Of a DNA stretch of 64,000 nucleotides, positions 32,170 to 40,781 are shown in pieces. Positions within the stretch are counted from its first letter, which is position 1. Each line of letters starts with the position of its first letter. The position numbers and the translations under genes are program-made. The notes under the pieces were generated by a model. It was not told the DNA's origin and did not search any database. It saw only the letters and a program-made list of their open reading frames with translations. The stretch comes from Alphaproteobacteria bacterium (GTDB lineage Bacteria; Pseudomonadota; Alphaproteobacteria; Micavibrionales; UBA2020). The DNA lies in NCBI GenBank assembly GCA_004297545.1, contig SCTB01000186.1:1-64000 (forward strand), written 5' to 3'.

Positions 32170-34545
32170 TCACTTGGATGCGTTAAATACCGTGCCGACC
32201 GGTTTGGGCTTCGCCGGCGCGTTTTCATTCGCGGGAGCCTTCTTCTCGACGCCTTCCGAAACGAATGTCGTCGTCGCCACCTTCGCGTCCTTGTCGTAGG
32301 TGACTTTCAGCGTGCCTGCCTCGCCGGGATGACGCAGGATCGTATCCGAAATATCCGAGGTGATGTTATTCTCGATATATTTCTGGATGGAACGCGCGCC
32401 GCCGCGGGGGATGTACTGGTCCTGGCACATCTTTTCCTTGTCGGCCTTGTCCATCGAAACGGACAGCCCCTGTTCGGCGATCCAGCTGTTGATCTCCTTG
32501 AAAGTCTTGTCGGCGATCATCATGATCTCCGGCTGGCCCAGGCGGTTGAAGCAGAAGATACCCGTGAAACGGTTCAGGAACTCGGGGCGATAGCCGCTGC
32601 CGCCGTTTTCCTTGTCCGGGTTCCAGAGGACCGCAAGAGCGCGCTTCTTGGCTTCGTCGAAACTTATTGTTTCGTCGAGGAAGTGTTCGGCGCCGATGTT
32701 GGAAGTCATGATGTTGATGGAGTTCGCGAAAGACGCCGTCAGGCCGCGGCGGTCGGTCAGCATGCCCTCGTCCAGGATCTGGAGGAAGAGGTCGTAGACG
32801 TCCTTGTGGCCTTTTTCGATCTCGTCGAACACGTTCACGCAATAGGGCTGGCGCCGCATCGCGTTGGTGAGGATACCGCCGTCCGCATAGCCTTCGTAGC
32901 CCGGCGGCGCGCCGATAAGCGTCGAGACCGAGTGCTTTTCCTGGTATTCGGACATGTTGTAGACTTTGAGCGACGATTCGTCGCCGAACAGCGCTTCGGC
33001 AAGCGCCTTCGCGAGCTCGGTCTTGCCGACGCCCGAAGGGCCCAGGAACAGGAACGAGCCGATGGGCTTGTTCGCCTTCTTGAGGCCGGTACGGCCGCGG
33101 CGCACGGATTTCGCGACGGCCTTGACGGGCTCGTCCTGGCCGAAGACGCGCTTCTTGAGCGTCTCGTCGAGGGCGAGCAGTTTGGTGGTTTCATCCTGAC
33201 CGAGGCGGCTGACAGGAACGCCGGACAGGCGGCTGAATTCCTGCAGGATGTGCTCGTTCTTCAGCTCGAGACCTTCGTTGATTTCGGCGGTCAGCGCGTC
33301 AAACTTCGCCCTGTTGTCGCGGGCCAGCTTGTCCCACTGGGCGCGTTCTTCGCTGAGCTGCTGCTCGACGGTGCCCTTGAAGCCGCTCTTGGAGAGCTTG
33401 AACTGCAGGCCCTTGGTCGTAACGGGAGCCTCTGATTCCTTCTGGGCGGCCTGGTCTTTCTCAAGCTGCTTGGCCGCTTCGATCTGCTTGATGCGCTCTT
33501 CCTCGATCTTGCTGTCGAGAATGCGGATTTCTTCTTCCGCCTTGCGCTGGTCGGCGTAAAGCGCGCGCAGCTTTTTCTGGCGGTCTTCCCAGCTTGCGTT
33601 GATTTCGACAATCTCCTGCTCCGCCTCGATTTTCATGGTCTGGAGCTCGCCAGCCGATTTTCCTTTCAGGTCTTCCGGCGGCTTTCCGCCAAGCGCGCTG
33701 GCGATACCCTGCAGTTGCGCTTCAACCGCATCGCGCTCGCGCGGGTGTGTATGCGCCGCATGGCGCAACTCGGTCAGGGCGCCTTCCAGCAGCATGAAAG
33801 CGCGCTTGGGCTGCGCGCTGTCGAGTTCGCGGATGAAGTACTTGCAGGTCAGGTCGATGGCGGTCTTCCTGGCATCGTCGCTGATTTTGATCTTGTGATG
33901 GTCTTCCAGCTCTTTGCACCCGGCATCCACCATCTGGACAAGCGCCGGTCGCGTCGGCTCCTTGATTTCCATGAGGGTGAAGATTTCTTTCATGTCCGAA
34001 TGGCATTTCAGAGCCTCGGCAAGATCCGTGTCGCGGATTTCGAATATTGCCTGGAAGGCGCTGTTCATGCGCACTTCGCGCATGAGGGAGTTGATGACGT
34101 TGGTGGCGCCTGTGTTGCGGCAGCCATCCAGAAAGTCCTTGAAGTCATCGATGACGAGAACGGTGTCAGGGGCGCGCGACAGCGTCGCGATCGCCTTCTG
34201 GAAACCTTCGTTCACCTTTGTCGCGTCACCCGATGCGAAGAGCGCGTCGGTGTCGAGCCAGTAAAAACGCTTGCCCACGATGTCGGAGGGAGAATTCAGG
34301 TCTTCCTTGCTGGCCTGCAAACCCATGCTGACGGACGAAACGCCGACCCCCGGGAGACCGACGAGCAGGACGTTGTTGCTGTCCTTGCGCATCAGGATGT
34401 TGGAGACCTGTTTCATTTCGGTTTCGCGGCCGATGGCCTTGAAGCCGGGTTTTTTCGCGAGGTAGTCGGAGCCGCGAATGAGGTAGTCGCTGTTGGGGCC
34501 GAGGTTTGCGGCCGGTGCGGGCTTCTGGTTGTTGTCGTCTGCCAT
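32170..34545 (-). CDS. Clp/Hsp100-like double AAA+ ATPase with inactive first site
   Basis: 791 residues. No Clp N-domain. AAA-1 (about 37-270) has the Walker A position GLPGVGVSS (63-71), where the essential Lys is Val, and Walker B VLVIDDF with Asp in place of Glu, so it probably does not hydrolyse ATP. A long coiled coil (about 310-450) takes the place of the ClpB M-domain. AAA-2 starts RVFGQDEPVKAVAKSVRRGR and has GPSGVGKTEL (about 501), FDEIEK (about 571), sensor MTSNIG, arginine-finger region GYRPEFLNRF and a ClpB-type C-domain. The tail is Ala/Pro/Lys-rich. It likely remodels or disassembles a partner complex, perhaps the neighbouring coiled-coil or VWA protein. Confidence 0.85.
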   Translation of the reverse strand: MADDNNQKPAPAANLGPNSDYLIRGSDYLAKKPGFKAIGRETEMKQVSNILMRKDSNNVLLVGLPGVGVSSVSMGLQASKEDLNSPSDIVGKRFYWLDTDALFASGDATKVNEGFQKAIATLSRAPDTVLVIDDFKDFLDGCRNTGATNVINSLMREVRMNSAFQAIFEIRDTDLAEALKCHSDMKEIFTLMEIKEPTRPALVQMVDAGCKELEDHHKIKISDDARKTAIDLTCKYFIRELDSAQPKRAFMLLEGALTELRHAAHTHPRERDAVEAQLQGIASALGGKPPEDLKGKSAGELQTMKIEAEQEIVEINASWEDRQKKLRALYADQRKAEEEIRILDSKIEEERIKQIEAAKQLEKDQAAQKESEAPVTTKGLQFKLSKSGFKGTVEQQLSEERAQWDKLARDNRAKFDALTAEINEGLELKNEHILQEFSRLSGVPVSRLGQDETTKLLALDETLKKRVFGQDEPVKAVAKSVRRGRTGLKKANKPIGSFLFLGPSGVGKTELAKALAEALFGDESSLKVYNMSEYQEKHSVSTLIGAPPGYEGYADGGILTNAMRRQPYCVNVFDEIEKGHKDVYDLFLQILDEGMLTDRRGLTASFANSINIMTSNIGAEHFLDETISFDEAKKRALAVLWNPDKENGGSGYRPEFLNRFTGIFCFNRLGQPEIMMIADKTFKEINSWIAEQGLSVSMDKADKEKMCQDQYIPRGGARSIQKYIENNITSDISDTILRHPGEAGTLKVTYDKDAKVATTTFVSEGVEKKAPANENAPAKPKPVGTVFNASK

Positions 34546-34626
34546 TGTCGTAATCCGTCCCTCTGTTTACACGTCGCCCGTTGAGGCAGACCGTGTTTTG
34601 AATTCGGTGTCTCTTATCCGTCCCAC

Positions 34627-34658
34627 CCGGGCGCAGCCTTCAAAGTGACTGCGCCCGG
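34627..34658 (-). other. Strong hairpin between coiled-coil and AAA+ genes
   Basis: CCGGGCGCAG (34627-34636) pairs perfectly with CTGCGCCCGG (34649-34658). The stem can extend by three more pairs past a bulge. No T-run follows in the minus direction, so it looks like an attenuator or mRNA-stabilising stem that lets the 580-residue protein be made in excess over the ATPase. Confidence 0.65.
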
Positions 34659-34671
34659 TGTGACGTTATGC

Positions 34672-36414
34672 TTACTTGTTGAACTGTGCGAAGGGATCCG
34701 CGAGCTTGCCTTCTTTCTTGGCGGCAGGCTTGGGCGCATCTTCCTTCTTGTTCTCGTTCGAAGGCGCAGTACCATCGGCTGCACCAACTTCGGCGTTGAC
34801 GGCGTAAGCGTCCTTGAGGTCAGCAGTCGTCTTCTTGATGCTTTCCTGCAGGTTGCTGAGGCCTTGCTTGATCTCCTGCACGCCGTCGCGGGTAATCTGC
34901 GAGGAAGTACGGAGAACTTCGCCGTAGGCAGCCAGGTCGTCGACAGCCTTGTTCAGGCCGATCGCCGCGTCCTTGATGCCCATCGCCGTGCGGATGGACT
35001 CTTTCATCGCAACCGCGTTGGTCTTGTCAGTCATGGTGCCGATCGACTGCTTCGCAGCTTCCGCCGATTCGTTCAGCGCAGCTGCCGAGACAGCTTGCAG
35101 GACGGTCGACAGACGATCCGCGACGCCGGCGATACCCGACGAGTGCAGTTCGCGCGTTTTGGAAACCTGCTCGCGGTTGGCATCCTTCATCTGCTTGATG
35201 CGGACGGCCTGCGAGGACAGGTCCGAGTAGGTTTTCATCGTATCAACAGTCGAAGAGTCCATCGCGGTGATGAATTCCTCGGCAGCCTGCTTCTTGTTCT
35301 CACGCTGCATCTGCTGGATCGGGGTTTCCCCTCCCTCTTTCGGGGGCATGTAGCTTTCGCGGACTTTCTGGTTGCCGTCTGAGGCGTCCTTGGAAGCTTC
35401 GGAAACGATCGCGTAGATGCTCTGCATGCCGTTGTTGACGTTCGACAGGCCTTCGATCTGGCCGGTCATGCCGTCAAGGTGACCCAGGACGGAACCGACG
35501 CGCTCATCGCAGTTATTGACGAAGTCCTGCGCGGCGTTGACAAGGGCTTTCTGACGCGTCTTGTGCTCTTCGGAGGTCAGGTCGAGGAGCTCGCGCAGCT
35601 TGGCCTTTTGTTCCGCGAACTGGGCGTATTGCGTTTCGCGCGCCTTGTTCGGGTCCTTGAGGTCTTCCAGTTCCTTCGCCGTATTCTCGACGGTCGTGCC
35701 GATGCCGGCCAGTTCATCGTTTTTCGCGGCGATGTCGCGGATAGCCTGGTCTTTCAGGCCGCCGAAGCCCAGCCACTTGCGGTTCTTGCGGCTGTTTTGC
35801 AGCACAGCAAGGTCGCCCTTGGCGGTATCAGCCTGGCGCTGCAGGTCCTGCAGGTTGCGCTCATGCTCGGCGACTTTCTTCTTGCGCTCTTCCTCGGCTG
35901 CCTGGTCTTCCTTGATCTCCTTGAAGACGCCAAGGACGGTTTCGCCGCCCTGCAGGCGAAGCTGGTAGACTGCTTCGATGATGTCGGTGAGCGGGGTCAT
36001 ACGCTTGTCGAACTCCAGGACGCCGCTGTTCAGCTGCTCGATGACGCCTTGCAGTTCGGAGAACGCGCCGGTGTCGGTCAGCTTGATGATTTCCTGCGCG
36101 AGACGCTTGCGTTCATTCTGCAGGTATTCCTTGAAGGTCACGAATTCCTTCAGGCGGGTCAGGCATTCTTCCTTCAGGTCTGGATCGAAGGTGAGCGCCT
36201 TGGCGACTTCGGCTTTCTTCTGCTCGGCATCAAGCTTCTCGTTGAAGATGATCTTGTAGAAGGTGTTCGTGCCGATATCGGAGTACTTGTCGTCCGTCTT
36301 GACTTGCGGCGTCGTTGCGGTGTTGACGGTAGTGTTCGTCTTCCGCTTCGTTGCTGCTTGTGCCTGCTCGGCTAGTTCCTTTGCTTTCTGCAGGGAGGTT
36401 GCTGTGTCTGCCAT
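34672..36414 (-). CDS. Large coiled-coil protein, distantly TelA-like (580 aa)
   Basis: Almost entirely helical and charged. No signal and no membrane span, though a short non-helical turn RKWLGFGGLKDQ sits near residue 215. Long heptad stretches cover about 120-330. The C-terminal half (QAVRIKQMKDANREQVSKT, then YGEVLRTSSQITRDG, then VQEIKQGLSNLQESIKK) recalls the helical layout of TelA/KlaA toxic-anion-resistance proteins, but identity is too low to assign. Tail Lys/Ala/Pro-rich, ending DPFAQFNK. AAGGAG lies 9 bases before the ATG. It is likely the structural or regulatory partner of the AAA+ protein. Confidence 0.7.
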   Translation of the reverse strand: MADTATSLQKAKELAEQAQAATKRKTNTTVNTATTPQVKTDDKYSDIGTNTFYKIIFNEKLDAEQKKAEVAKALTFDPDLKEECLTRLKEFVTFKEYLQNERKRLAQEIIKLTDTGAFSELQGVIEQLNSGVLEFDKRMTPLTDIIEAVYQLRLQGGETVLGVFKEIKEDQAAEEERKKKVAEHERNLQDLQRQADTAKGDLAVLQNSRKNRKWLGFGGLKDQAIRDIAAKNDELAGIGTTVENTAKELEDLKDPNKARETQYAQFAEQKAKLRELLDLTSEEHKTRQKALVNAAQDFVNNCDERVGSVLGHLDGMTGQIEGLSNVNNGMQSIYAIVSEASKDASDGNQKVRESYMPPKEGGETPIQQMQRENKKQAAEEFITAMDSSTVDTMKTYSDLSSQAVRIKQMKDANREQVSKTRELHSSGIAGVADRLSTVLQAVSAAALNESAEAAKQSIGTMTDKTNAVAMKESIRTAMGIKDAAIGLNKAVDDLAAYGEVLRTSSQITRDGVQEIKQGLSNLQESIKKTTADLKDAYAVNAEVGAADGTAPSNENKKEDAPKPAAKKEGKLADPFAQFNK

Positions 36415-36931
36415 CTGTTAGTCTCCTTCTTCTTTCCTTGTCAGTTCGTTTCTTGGTTGTAGTTTTCGTTTTGGTTTATGTTAATAGATTTTATTTGACG
36501 TTCATTTTCTGTAAATGAATTATGGCTAAGCTATACGGAAAATATATTTTGAAAGCAAGCGATTTCGAGGTGCGCACCGCAGCAAAAAATCTTCTGCTAA
36601 GTTTATGCAAAATGAAAGTATAATTATGCAAATTAATTAGGCGCTTTTTAAGATTTTCAAATAAAAAGGAGCCGAACTTTTTTTCAAAGTTTTCGGCCCC
36701 TGCTGTATTTACTGCTGATTTCATCAGCGTAAAGATTATGTAAATCACTAAACCTCTCAGCTTCCGTTCTGGACGCTAATTCACTGTAGCAGGTACTAAC
36801 GTACCGTCAAATTTTTCCCAAAAAACGCAGGGATTTCATGAAGTTAACAGCGTCAAGATTCTGCGCCACAATTCATAGTTATCGAATCGGAATTGATTCT
36901 CTGAAGCCTTTCGTGCGATCGCGCGAAAGAA
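36415..36931. other. AT-rich intergenic region with terminator and promoter area
   Basis: 517 bases, clearly more AT-rich than its surroundings. It holds the terminator of the VWA gene and must hold the promoter of the 580-residue protein. An 85-codon minus-strand frame (36491-36748) is present but has no ribosome site. It may contain an unrecognised regulatory RNA. Confidence 0.5.
36658..36700 (-). terminator. Rho-independent terminator after the VWA gene
   Basis: Minus strand GGGGCCGAA ... TTCGGCTCC with one G-U pair, followed by TTTTTATTT. It lies 230 bases after the VWA stop and isolates the next gene. Confidence 0.75.
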
Positions 36932-37924
36932 TTATTGACGCGGTCCGAAGATGATCCAGCGGCGGCGGCCCTTGCCTTCAGCCGGCGCAGCGGGCCCCGC
37001 TTTCGGCGTTTCAGGCGCGGACGCAGCGACAGCTGTTTCAACAATTACCGCAGGTGCTTCCGGTTTTTTTACTTCAGCGACCACGGGGGCATCCGGTTTC
37101 GTTTCGGTTGCAACAGGTGCTGCAGTTTTTGTTTCTTCCACGACAACTTTCGGCGCTTCAGGCGCGACGCCTGCGAAGCGGCCGGTCAGCACGGACATCA
37201 CGGCGCCATGAAGCTCTTCATGCTTCGCGACGTTGTAGACGCCTGATTTCTGCGCATCGGTCGGCGGCGTGAGTTTCGCGGCGAGATCCTTGATATTGCC
37301 TTCGCCGGAGCCAAAGCTGATGAAATCGACGGTGACGCGCGGGTTCATCTGCATGGCCGTGTTCAGCATCTGGGCGGTGTGATCGATGTTATCCGACACG
37401 CTGCCCGTGGAAACGACGATGTAGTGCTTTTTGCGCTCGCCCTGCTTGTCAGGCGTATTGGCAATCATGATGTCCTTTGCAACCGGCAGGAGTTCCTTGC
37501 CGTTTGTTTTGGTCTTCTCGCGCGCTTTTTCCATGCGATCGGAATCGCTGAGATTGACCCATTTTGTATTATTGCCCGCCTCCCAGAGGCCTGCGGAAAC
37601 TGCTGTATCATGACCACCGGTGGCAGCGTGCAGGGAACGCGCGATATCGATAGCAGCGCCTATGGGGCTTGCAAAACCTTCGCCCATGCCTTCCGACTTG
37701 TTGATCAGGAACACGATGTCATGTCCTTTCAGCGCGGATTTGTCGACGGTCGGAATGAATTCATCGAGCACCTTGTTCAGCTCGGCGCGTATCTCCGCTG
37801 ATTTCGCCTCGAAAGCGGCGCTCTGCAGTTTTGCGGCGGCTGCTTTGGAACGCGCTGCGAGATCGTTGAACTCGGCTGCCAGGGCTTCCAGTTTCTCGGA
37901 CATTGGCTTGGGCGCATCGGACAT
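36932..37924 (-). CDS. VWA-domain protein with degenerate metal site
   Basis: 330 residues. A helical N-terminus (about 1-65), then a von Willebrand A fold: DIVFLINKSEGMGEG (69-83) at the MIDAS position. The usual D-x-S-x-S reads N-K-S-E-G, and later KHYIVVSTGSVSDN stands where T-D-G is expected. Metal-dependent adhesion is therefore doubtful. VTVDFISFGSGEGNIKDLA closes the fold. A long Val/Ala/Pro/Lys/Glu linker (about 250-315) ends in GRRRWIIFGPRQ. No signal peptide, so cytoplasmic. VWA proteins often work with AAA+ ATPases (for example MoxR/RavA), and one is encoded nearby. Confidence 0.75.
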   Translation of the reverse strand: MSDAPKPMSEKLEALAAEFNDLAARSKAAAAKLQSAAFEAKSAEIRAELNKVLDEFIPTVDKSALKGHDIVFLINKSEGMGEGFASPIGAAIDIARSLHAATGGHDTAVSAGLWEAGNNTKWVNLSDSDRMEKAREKTKTNGKELLPVAKDIMIANTPDKQGERKKHYIVVSTGSVSDNIDHTAQMLNTAMQMNPRVTVDFISFGSGEGNIKDLAAKLTPPTDAQKSGVYNVAKHEELHGAVMSVLTGRFAGVAPEAPKVVVEETKTAAPVATETKPDAPVVAEVKKPEAPAVIVETAVAASAPETPKAGPAAPAEGKGRRRWIIFGPRQ

Positions 37925-38016
37925 GGGTATTTCCTTTCGGGTGATTGAATTTTCATATACCCCTATATGCCGGTTGTCAACAGGGTAAAAGATTTGAAAA
38001 AAGTGAACTTAGATCA

Positions 38017-38502
38017 TTATTGTCGCGGTTTGATGATCCGCAGGGGTTTCAGGGGATCGACCTCAACTCCTTCATGACAAGCGCGCGCAAGATCGGAAGC
38101 TTCCTTCTGCTGGACGGCCTTCGCTGCGGCATCGGCCTTTACCTTTATGTAGGCCTCTTTTTTGATCAGGATGGCCGGCTTTTCGTCGAAGAACATCTTC
38201 GCCCAGCTCCGCTCGTCCACACCGTCCTGAACGCCGCGGTTATACTCGAGCGTGCCGGGATATTTTAGCTTTATCTCCCCCTCCCACAGCACGTCTTTCC
38301 GGGCGGCATCGTTGAATACCCTCAGAAAGTCGCCGTCTTCAAGGCAATTGAGCCCGTCGTAGGACCACTGCTTCCCGTCCGGCGAGATATGCTTCTCGTC
38401 CTGCAACGACCAAATAACGCCTTCCGTGCCCGTCTCGCAAAAGGCGTGGGCGACCCCCCTGATAGGATCTTCCGGTGGTGAACTTGGGATTTCTTCGGAC
38501 AT
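38017..38502 (-). CDS. Unknown acidic protein (161 aa)
   Basis: Soluble. The central part, EGVIWSLQDEKHI, then YDGLNCLEDGDFLRVFND, then VLWEGEIKLKYPG, looks like a small beta-sandwich that I have seen in other hypothetical proteins but cannot name. WAKMFFDEKPAILIKKEAYI follows, then a charged helix. It is 92 bases upstream of the VWA gene on the same strand and may be its operon leader. No terminator is seen between them. Confidence 0.6.
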   Translation of the reverse strand: MSEEIPSSPPEDPIRGVAHAFCETGTEGVIWSLQDEKHISPDGKQWSYDGLNCLEDGDFLRVFNDAARKDVLWEGEIKLKYPGTLEYNRGVQDGVDERSWAKMFFDEKPAILIKKEAYIKVKADAAAKAVQQKEASDLARACHEGVEVDPLKPLRIIKPRQ

Positions 38503-38567
38503 CTTGCTGCCTGTTTATTTTTTACCATAATGATGAAAATATGACAGATGTCAACGGGTATTGTTTA

Positions 38568-38596
38568 TTGACATAACTTTGTCATTTCGGTAATAC
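38568..38596 (+). promoter_or_regulatory. Near-consensus sigma-70 promoter
   Basis: TTGACA (38568-38573), 17 bases, TAATAC (38591-38596). A start site near 38602 leaves about 18 bases before the glycosidase ATG. It faces away from the VWA cluster. Confidence 0.7.
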
Positions 38597-38619
38597 TTTC
38601 ATGCATTCCAGAGGATCAA

Positions 38620-39741
38620 ATGTCAGACGCTGAAAAGAACGCCAACACGCAACGCTGGACAGAAGCACGCGCGAACGAATGGTACGCTGCGCAGCCCTGG
38701 CTCGTCGGCGCCAATTACGTTCCCGCCGACGCGAGCAACCAGCTCGAAATGTGGCAGGCCGGGACTTTCAACCCGGAAAAAATCGATCAGGAACTCGGAT
38801 GGGCGAAAAGCCTTGGCATGAATACCATGCGCGTGTTCCTGCATGACCTGTTGTGGCAGGAAGATCCGACAGGATTCAAGGCGCGTATTGAGACTTTCCT
38901 GACCCTCGCCGACAAACACGGCATCAAGCCGCTCCTGGTCCTGTTCGACTCCGTCTGGGACCCGAACCCGCGTCTGGGTACGCAGGAAGAACCGGTGCCC
39001 GGTGTCCACAATTCGCGCTGGGTACAGGGCCCCGGCGCAACAGTGTTAAAGGACACTGCGCAACAGGCGCGGCTTCAGGAATATGTCGAAGGCGTCGTCG
39101 GCGCCTTTGCAAAAGACAAACGCGTGCTCGGATGGGACGTATGGAATGAGCCGGACAACACGAATGGCGCAAGTTACGGCGCACAGGAACCGGCAAACAA
39201 AATCGACCTCGTCGCCCCGTTGCTGAACAATGTTTTCACATGGGCGCGCAACGCGAAGCCGGACCAGCCTCTGACCAGCGGCGTCTGGATCGGTGAATGG
39301 GATGATGTGTCCAAAGTAAACGCTGTACAAAAAGTACAACTGGAACAATCGGACATTATCTCTTTCCACAACTACGCCCCGGCGGATGATTTCGAGCGCC
39401 GCGTGAAATACCTGCAGGACCATAACCGCCCGCTGATGTGCACAGAATACATGGCGCGCCCGGCAGGCAGCACCTTCGAAGCCATCATGCCCGTCATGCA
39501 AAAATTCAACATCGCCGCCTACAACTGGGGCTTCGTGCAGGGCCGCACCCAGACGCACCTGCCCTGGGATTCCTGGCAGAAGCCCTATGCCGCCGAACCG
39601 CCGGTCTGGTTCCATGAAATCCTGCGGCAGGACGGAACGCCCTACATTCAGGCGGAGGCCGAATTCATCAAAAGTATGACCGGAGTTACTGAAACCGCGA
39701 TTGCAGCGCCAAAACGCAAGCCATCCATTAAAGGAGTCTGA
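38620..39741 (+). CDS. GH5-like (cellulase-superfamily) glycoside hydrolase
   Basis: 373 residues, TIM-barrel of clan GH-A type. WLVGANYVPADASNQLEMWQ starts the barrel and SLGMNTMRVFLHDLLWQ is strand 2. Acid/base Glu is E177 in GWDVWNEPDN and the probable nucleophile is E276 in PLMCTEYMAR. No signal peptide, so it is intracellular and probably acts on a short imported glycoside or a cell-made glycan. It is the first gene of a unit with two peptidase-like hydrolases (2-base gap), behind a strong promoter. Substrate cannot be told. Confidence 0.85.
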   Translation: MSDAEKNANTQRWTEARANEWYAAQPWLVGANYVPADASNQLEMWQAGTFNPEKIDQELGWAKSLGMNTMRVFLHDLLWQEDPTGFKARIETFLTLADKHGIKPLLVLFDSVWDPNPRLGTQEEPVPGVHNSRWVQGPGATVLKDTAQQARLQEYVEGVVGAFAKDKRVLGWDVWNEPDNTNGASYGAQEPANKIDLVAPLLNNVFTWARNAKPDQPLTSGVWIGEWDDVSKVNAVQKVQLEQSDIISFHNYAPADDFERRVKYLQDHNRPLMCTEYMARPAGSTFEAIMPVMQKFNIAAYNWGFVQGRTQTHLPWDSWQKPYAAEPPVWFHEILRQDGTPYIQAEAEFIKSMTGVTETAIAAPKRKPSIKGV

Positions 39742-39743
39742 GC

Positions 39744-40781
39744 ATGGCCGACGAGAAAGACAGCATTCTTTATAAAGAAAGCAAACCGTTCAAGGAAGGC
39801 ACCCTGGATGTCGGCGACGGCCATGTCATCGCCTATCAGGAATACGGCAACAAGGATGGCATTTCCATCGTGTACCTGCACGGCGGCCCCGGCGCGGGAT
39901 GCGGCCCTTACTTCCACCGCTTTTTCGATCCGGAAGCCTTCCACATCATTACCTACGACCAGCGCGCTGCGCCCCTGTCGTCGCCCGAGGCCTTCAAGGC
40001 CGACGGCAACCCCATCCATCTTATCGAGAACAACACGCCGGCCATCCTTGTCGAGGACAACGAAAAACTGCGCCAGCACCTCGGCATCGACAAATGGCAT
40101 CTGTTCGGCGGCTCCTGGGGCTCCACCCTTGCCCTGATGTATGCCGAAAAATATCCGGAGCGCACCGAAAGCATGACCCTGCGCGGCGTCTTCATGATGC
40201 GCGAGCAGGAACTGGACTGGTACCTGAACAAGATGGGCACGTTCTTTCCCGAGGTTTACAAGGAATTCATCGAATTCCTGAAGCCCGAAGAACGCGATAA
40301 CGTCATCGAAGCCTATTACCAGCGGCTCACCGATCCCGACCCCGCCGTGCACCTGCCGGCCGCCGCCGCCTGGGTGCGGTTCGAGAACGGCTGCGCCTTC
40401 CTTGAAATCCCTCCCGATGACATTCGCAACGCGCCCCCGGTGCAGGCCCTGCCCTTCGCGCTGATTGAAGTTTACTTCATGCGCAACTTCATGCCGGACG
40501 ACAGCATCATGCAGAATGTCGGAAAGATTAAGGACATTCCCACCGCCATCGTCCAGGGCCGTCATGACAACGTCTGCCCGCCGATGTCAGCCTTCGACCT
40601 GTCGGAGAATCTGACCAACTGCAGCCTTGAATTCACGCAGTCCGGCCATTCGGGCAGCATGCCGGAGACGATGAAACGGCTTGTCGCCGCGACCGACCGT
40701 ATCCGCGACACGGGTTCGCCTGTCCTGAAAAAACAGGCTGTGCCCAATCCCGCTTCCACCCCCAAGCCGAAGGTGCCCTGA
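39744..40781 (+). CDS. Alpha/beta hydrolase, prolyl-iminopeptidase-like, copy 1
   Basis: 345 residues. Oxyanion HGGPGAGCG, nucleophile S124 in FGGSWGSTLA, acid Asp in VQGRHDNVCP, His in QSGHSG: a full catalytic triad. In true prolyl iminopeptidases the stretch after strand 4 reads DQRG-x-G-x-S. Here it reads DQRAAPLSS, unlike copy 2, so substrate preference may differ. It may remove N-terminal Pro or cleave another small amide or ester. It overlaps copy 2 by one base (TGATG), so the two are translationally coupled. The C-terminal about 25 residues are Pro/Lys-rich. Confidence 0.87.
   Translation: MADEKDSILYKESKPFKEGTLDVGDGHVIAYQEYGNKDGISIVYLHGGPGAGCGPYFHRFFDPEAFHIITYDQRAAPLSSPEAFKADGNPIHLIENNTPAILVEDNEKLRQHLGIDKWHLFGGSWGSTLALMYAEKYPERTESMTLRGVFMMREQELDWYLNKMGTFFPEVYKEFIEFLKPEERDNVIEAYYQRLTDPDPAVHLPAAAAWVRFENGCAFLEIPPDDIRNAPPVQALPFALIEVYFMRNFMPDDSIMQNVGKIKDIPTAIVQGRHDNVCPPMSAFDLSENLTNCSLEFTQSGHSGSMPETMKRLVAATDRIRDTGSPVLKKQAVPNPASTPKPKVP

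Noticed and set aside
34672-36414. Firm TelA assignment for the coiled-coil protein
   Set aside because: Only the helical layout is similar. Any long coiled coil could give that impression. Kept as a remote comparison.
36491-36748. 85-codon minus-strand frame in AT-rich gap
   Set aside because: No ribosome site. A terminator hairpin lies within it. Composition resembles non-coding DNA.
30750-38502. Type VI secretion cluster (ClpV)
   Set aside because: The ATPase has no Clp N-domain and no VipA/VipB, Hcp or VgrG genes are present.
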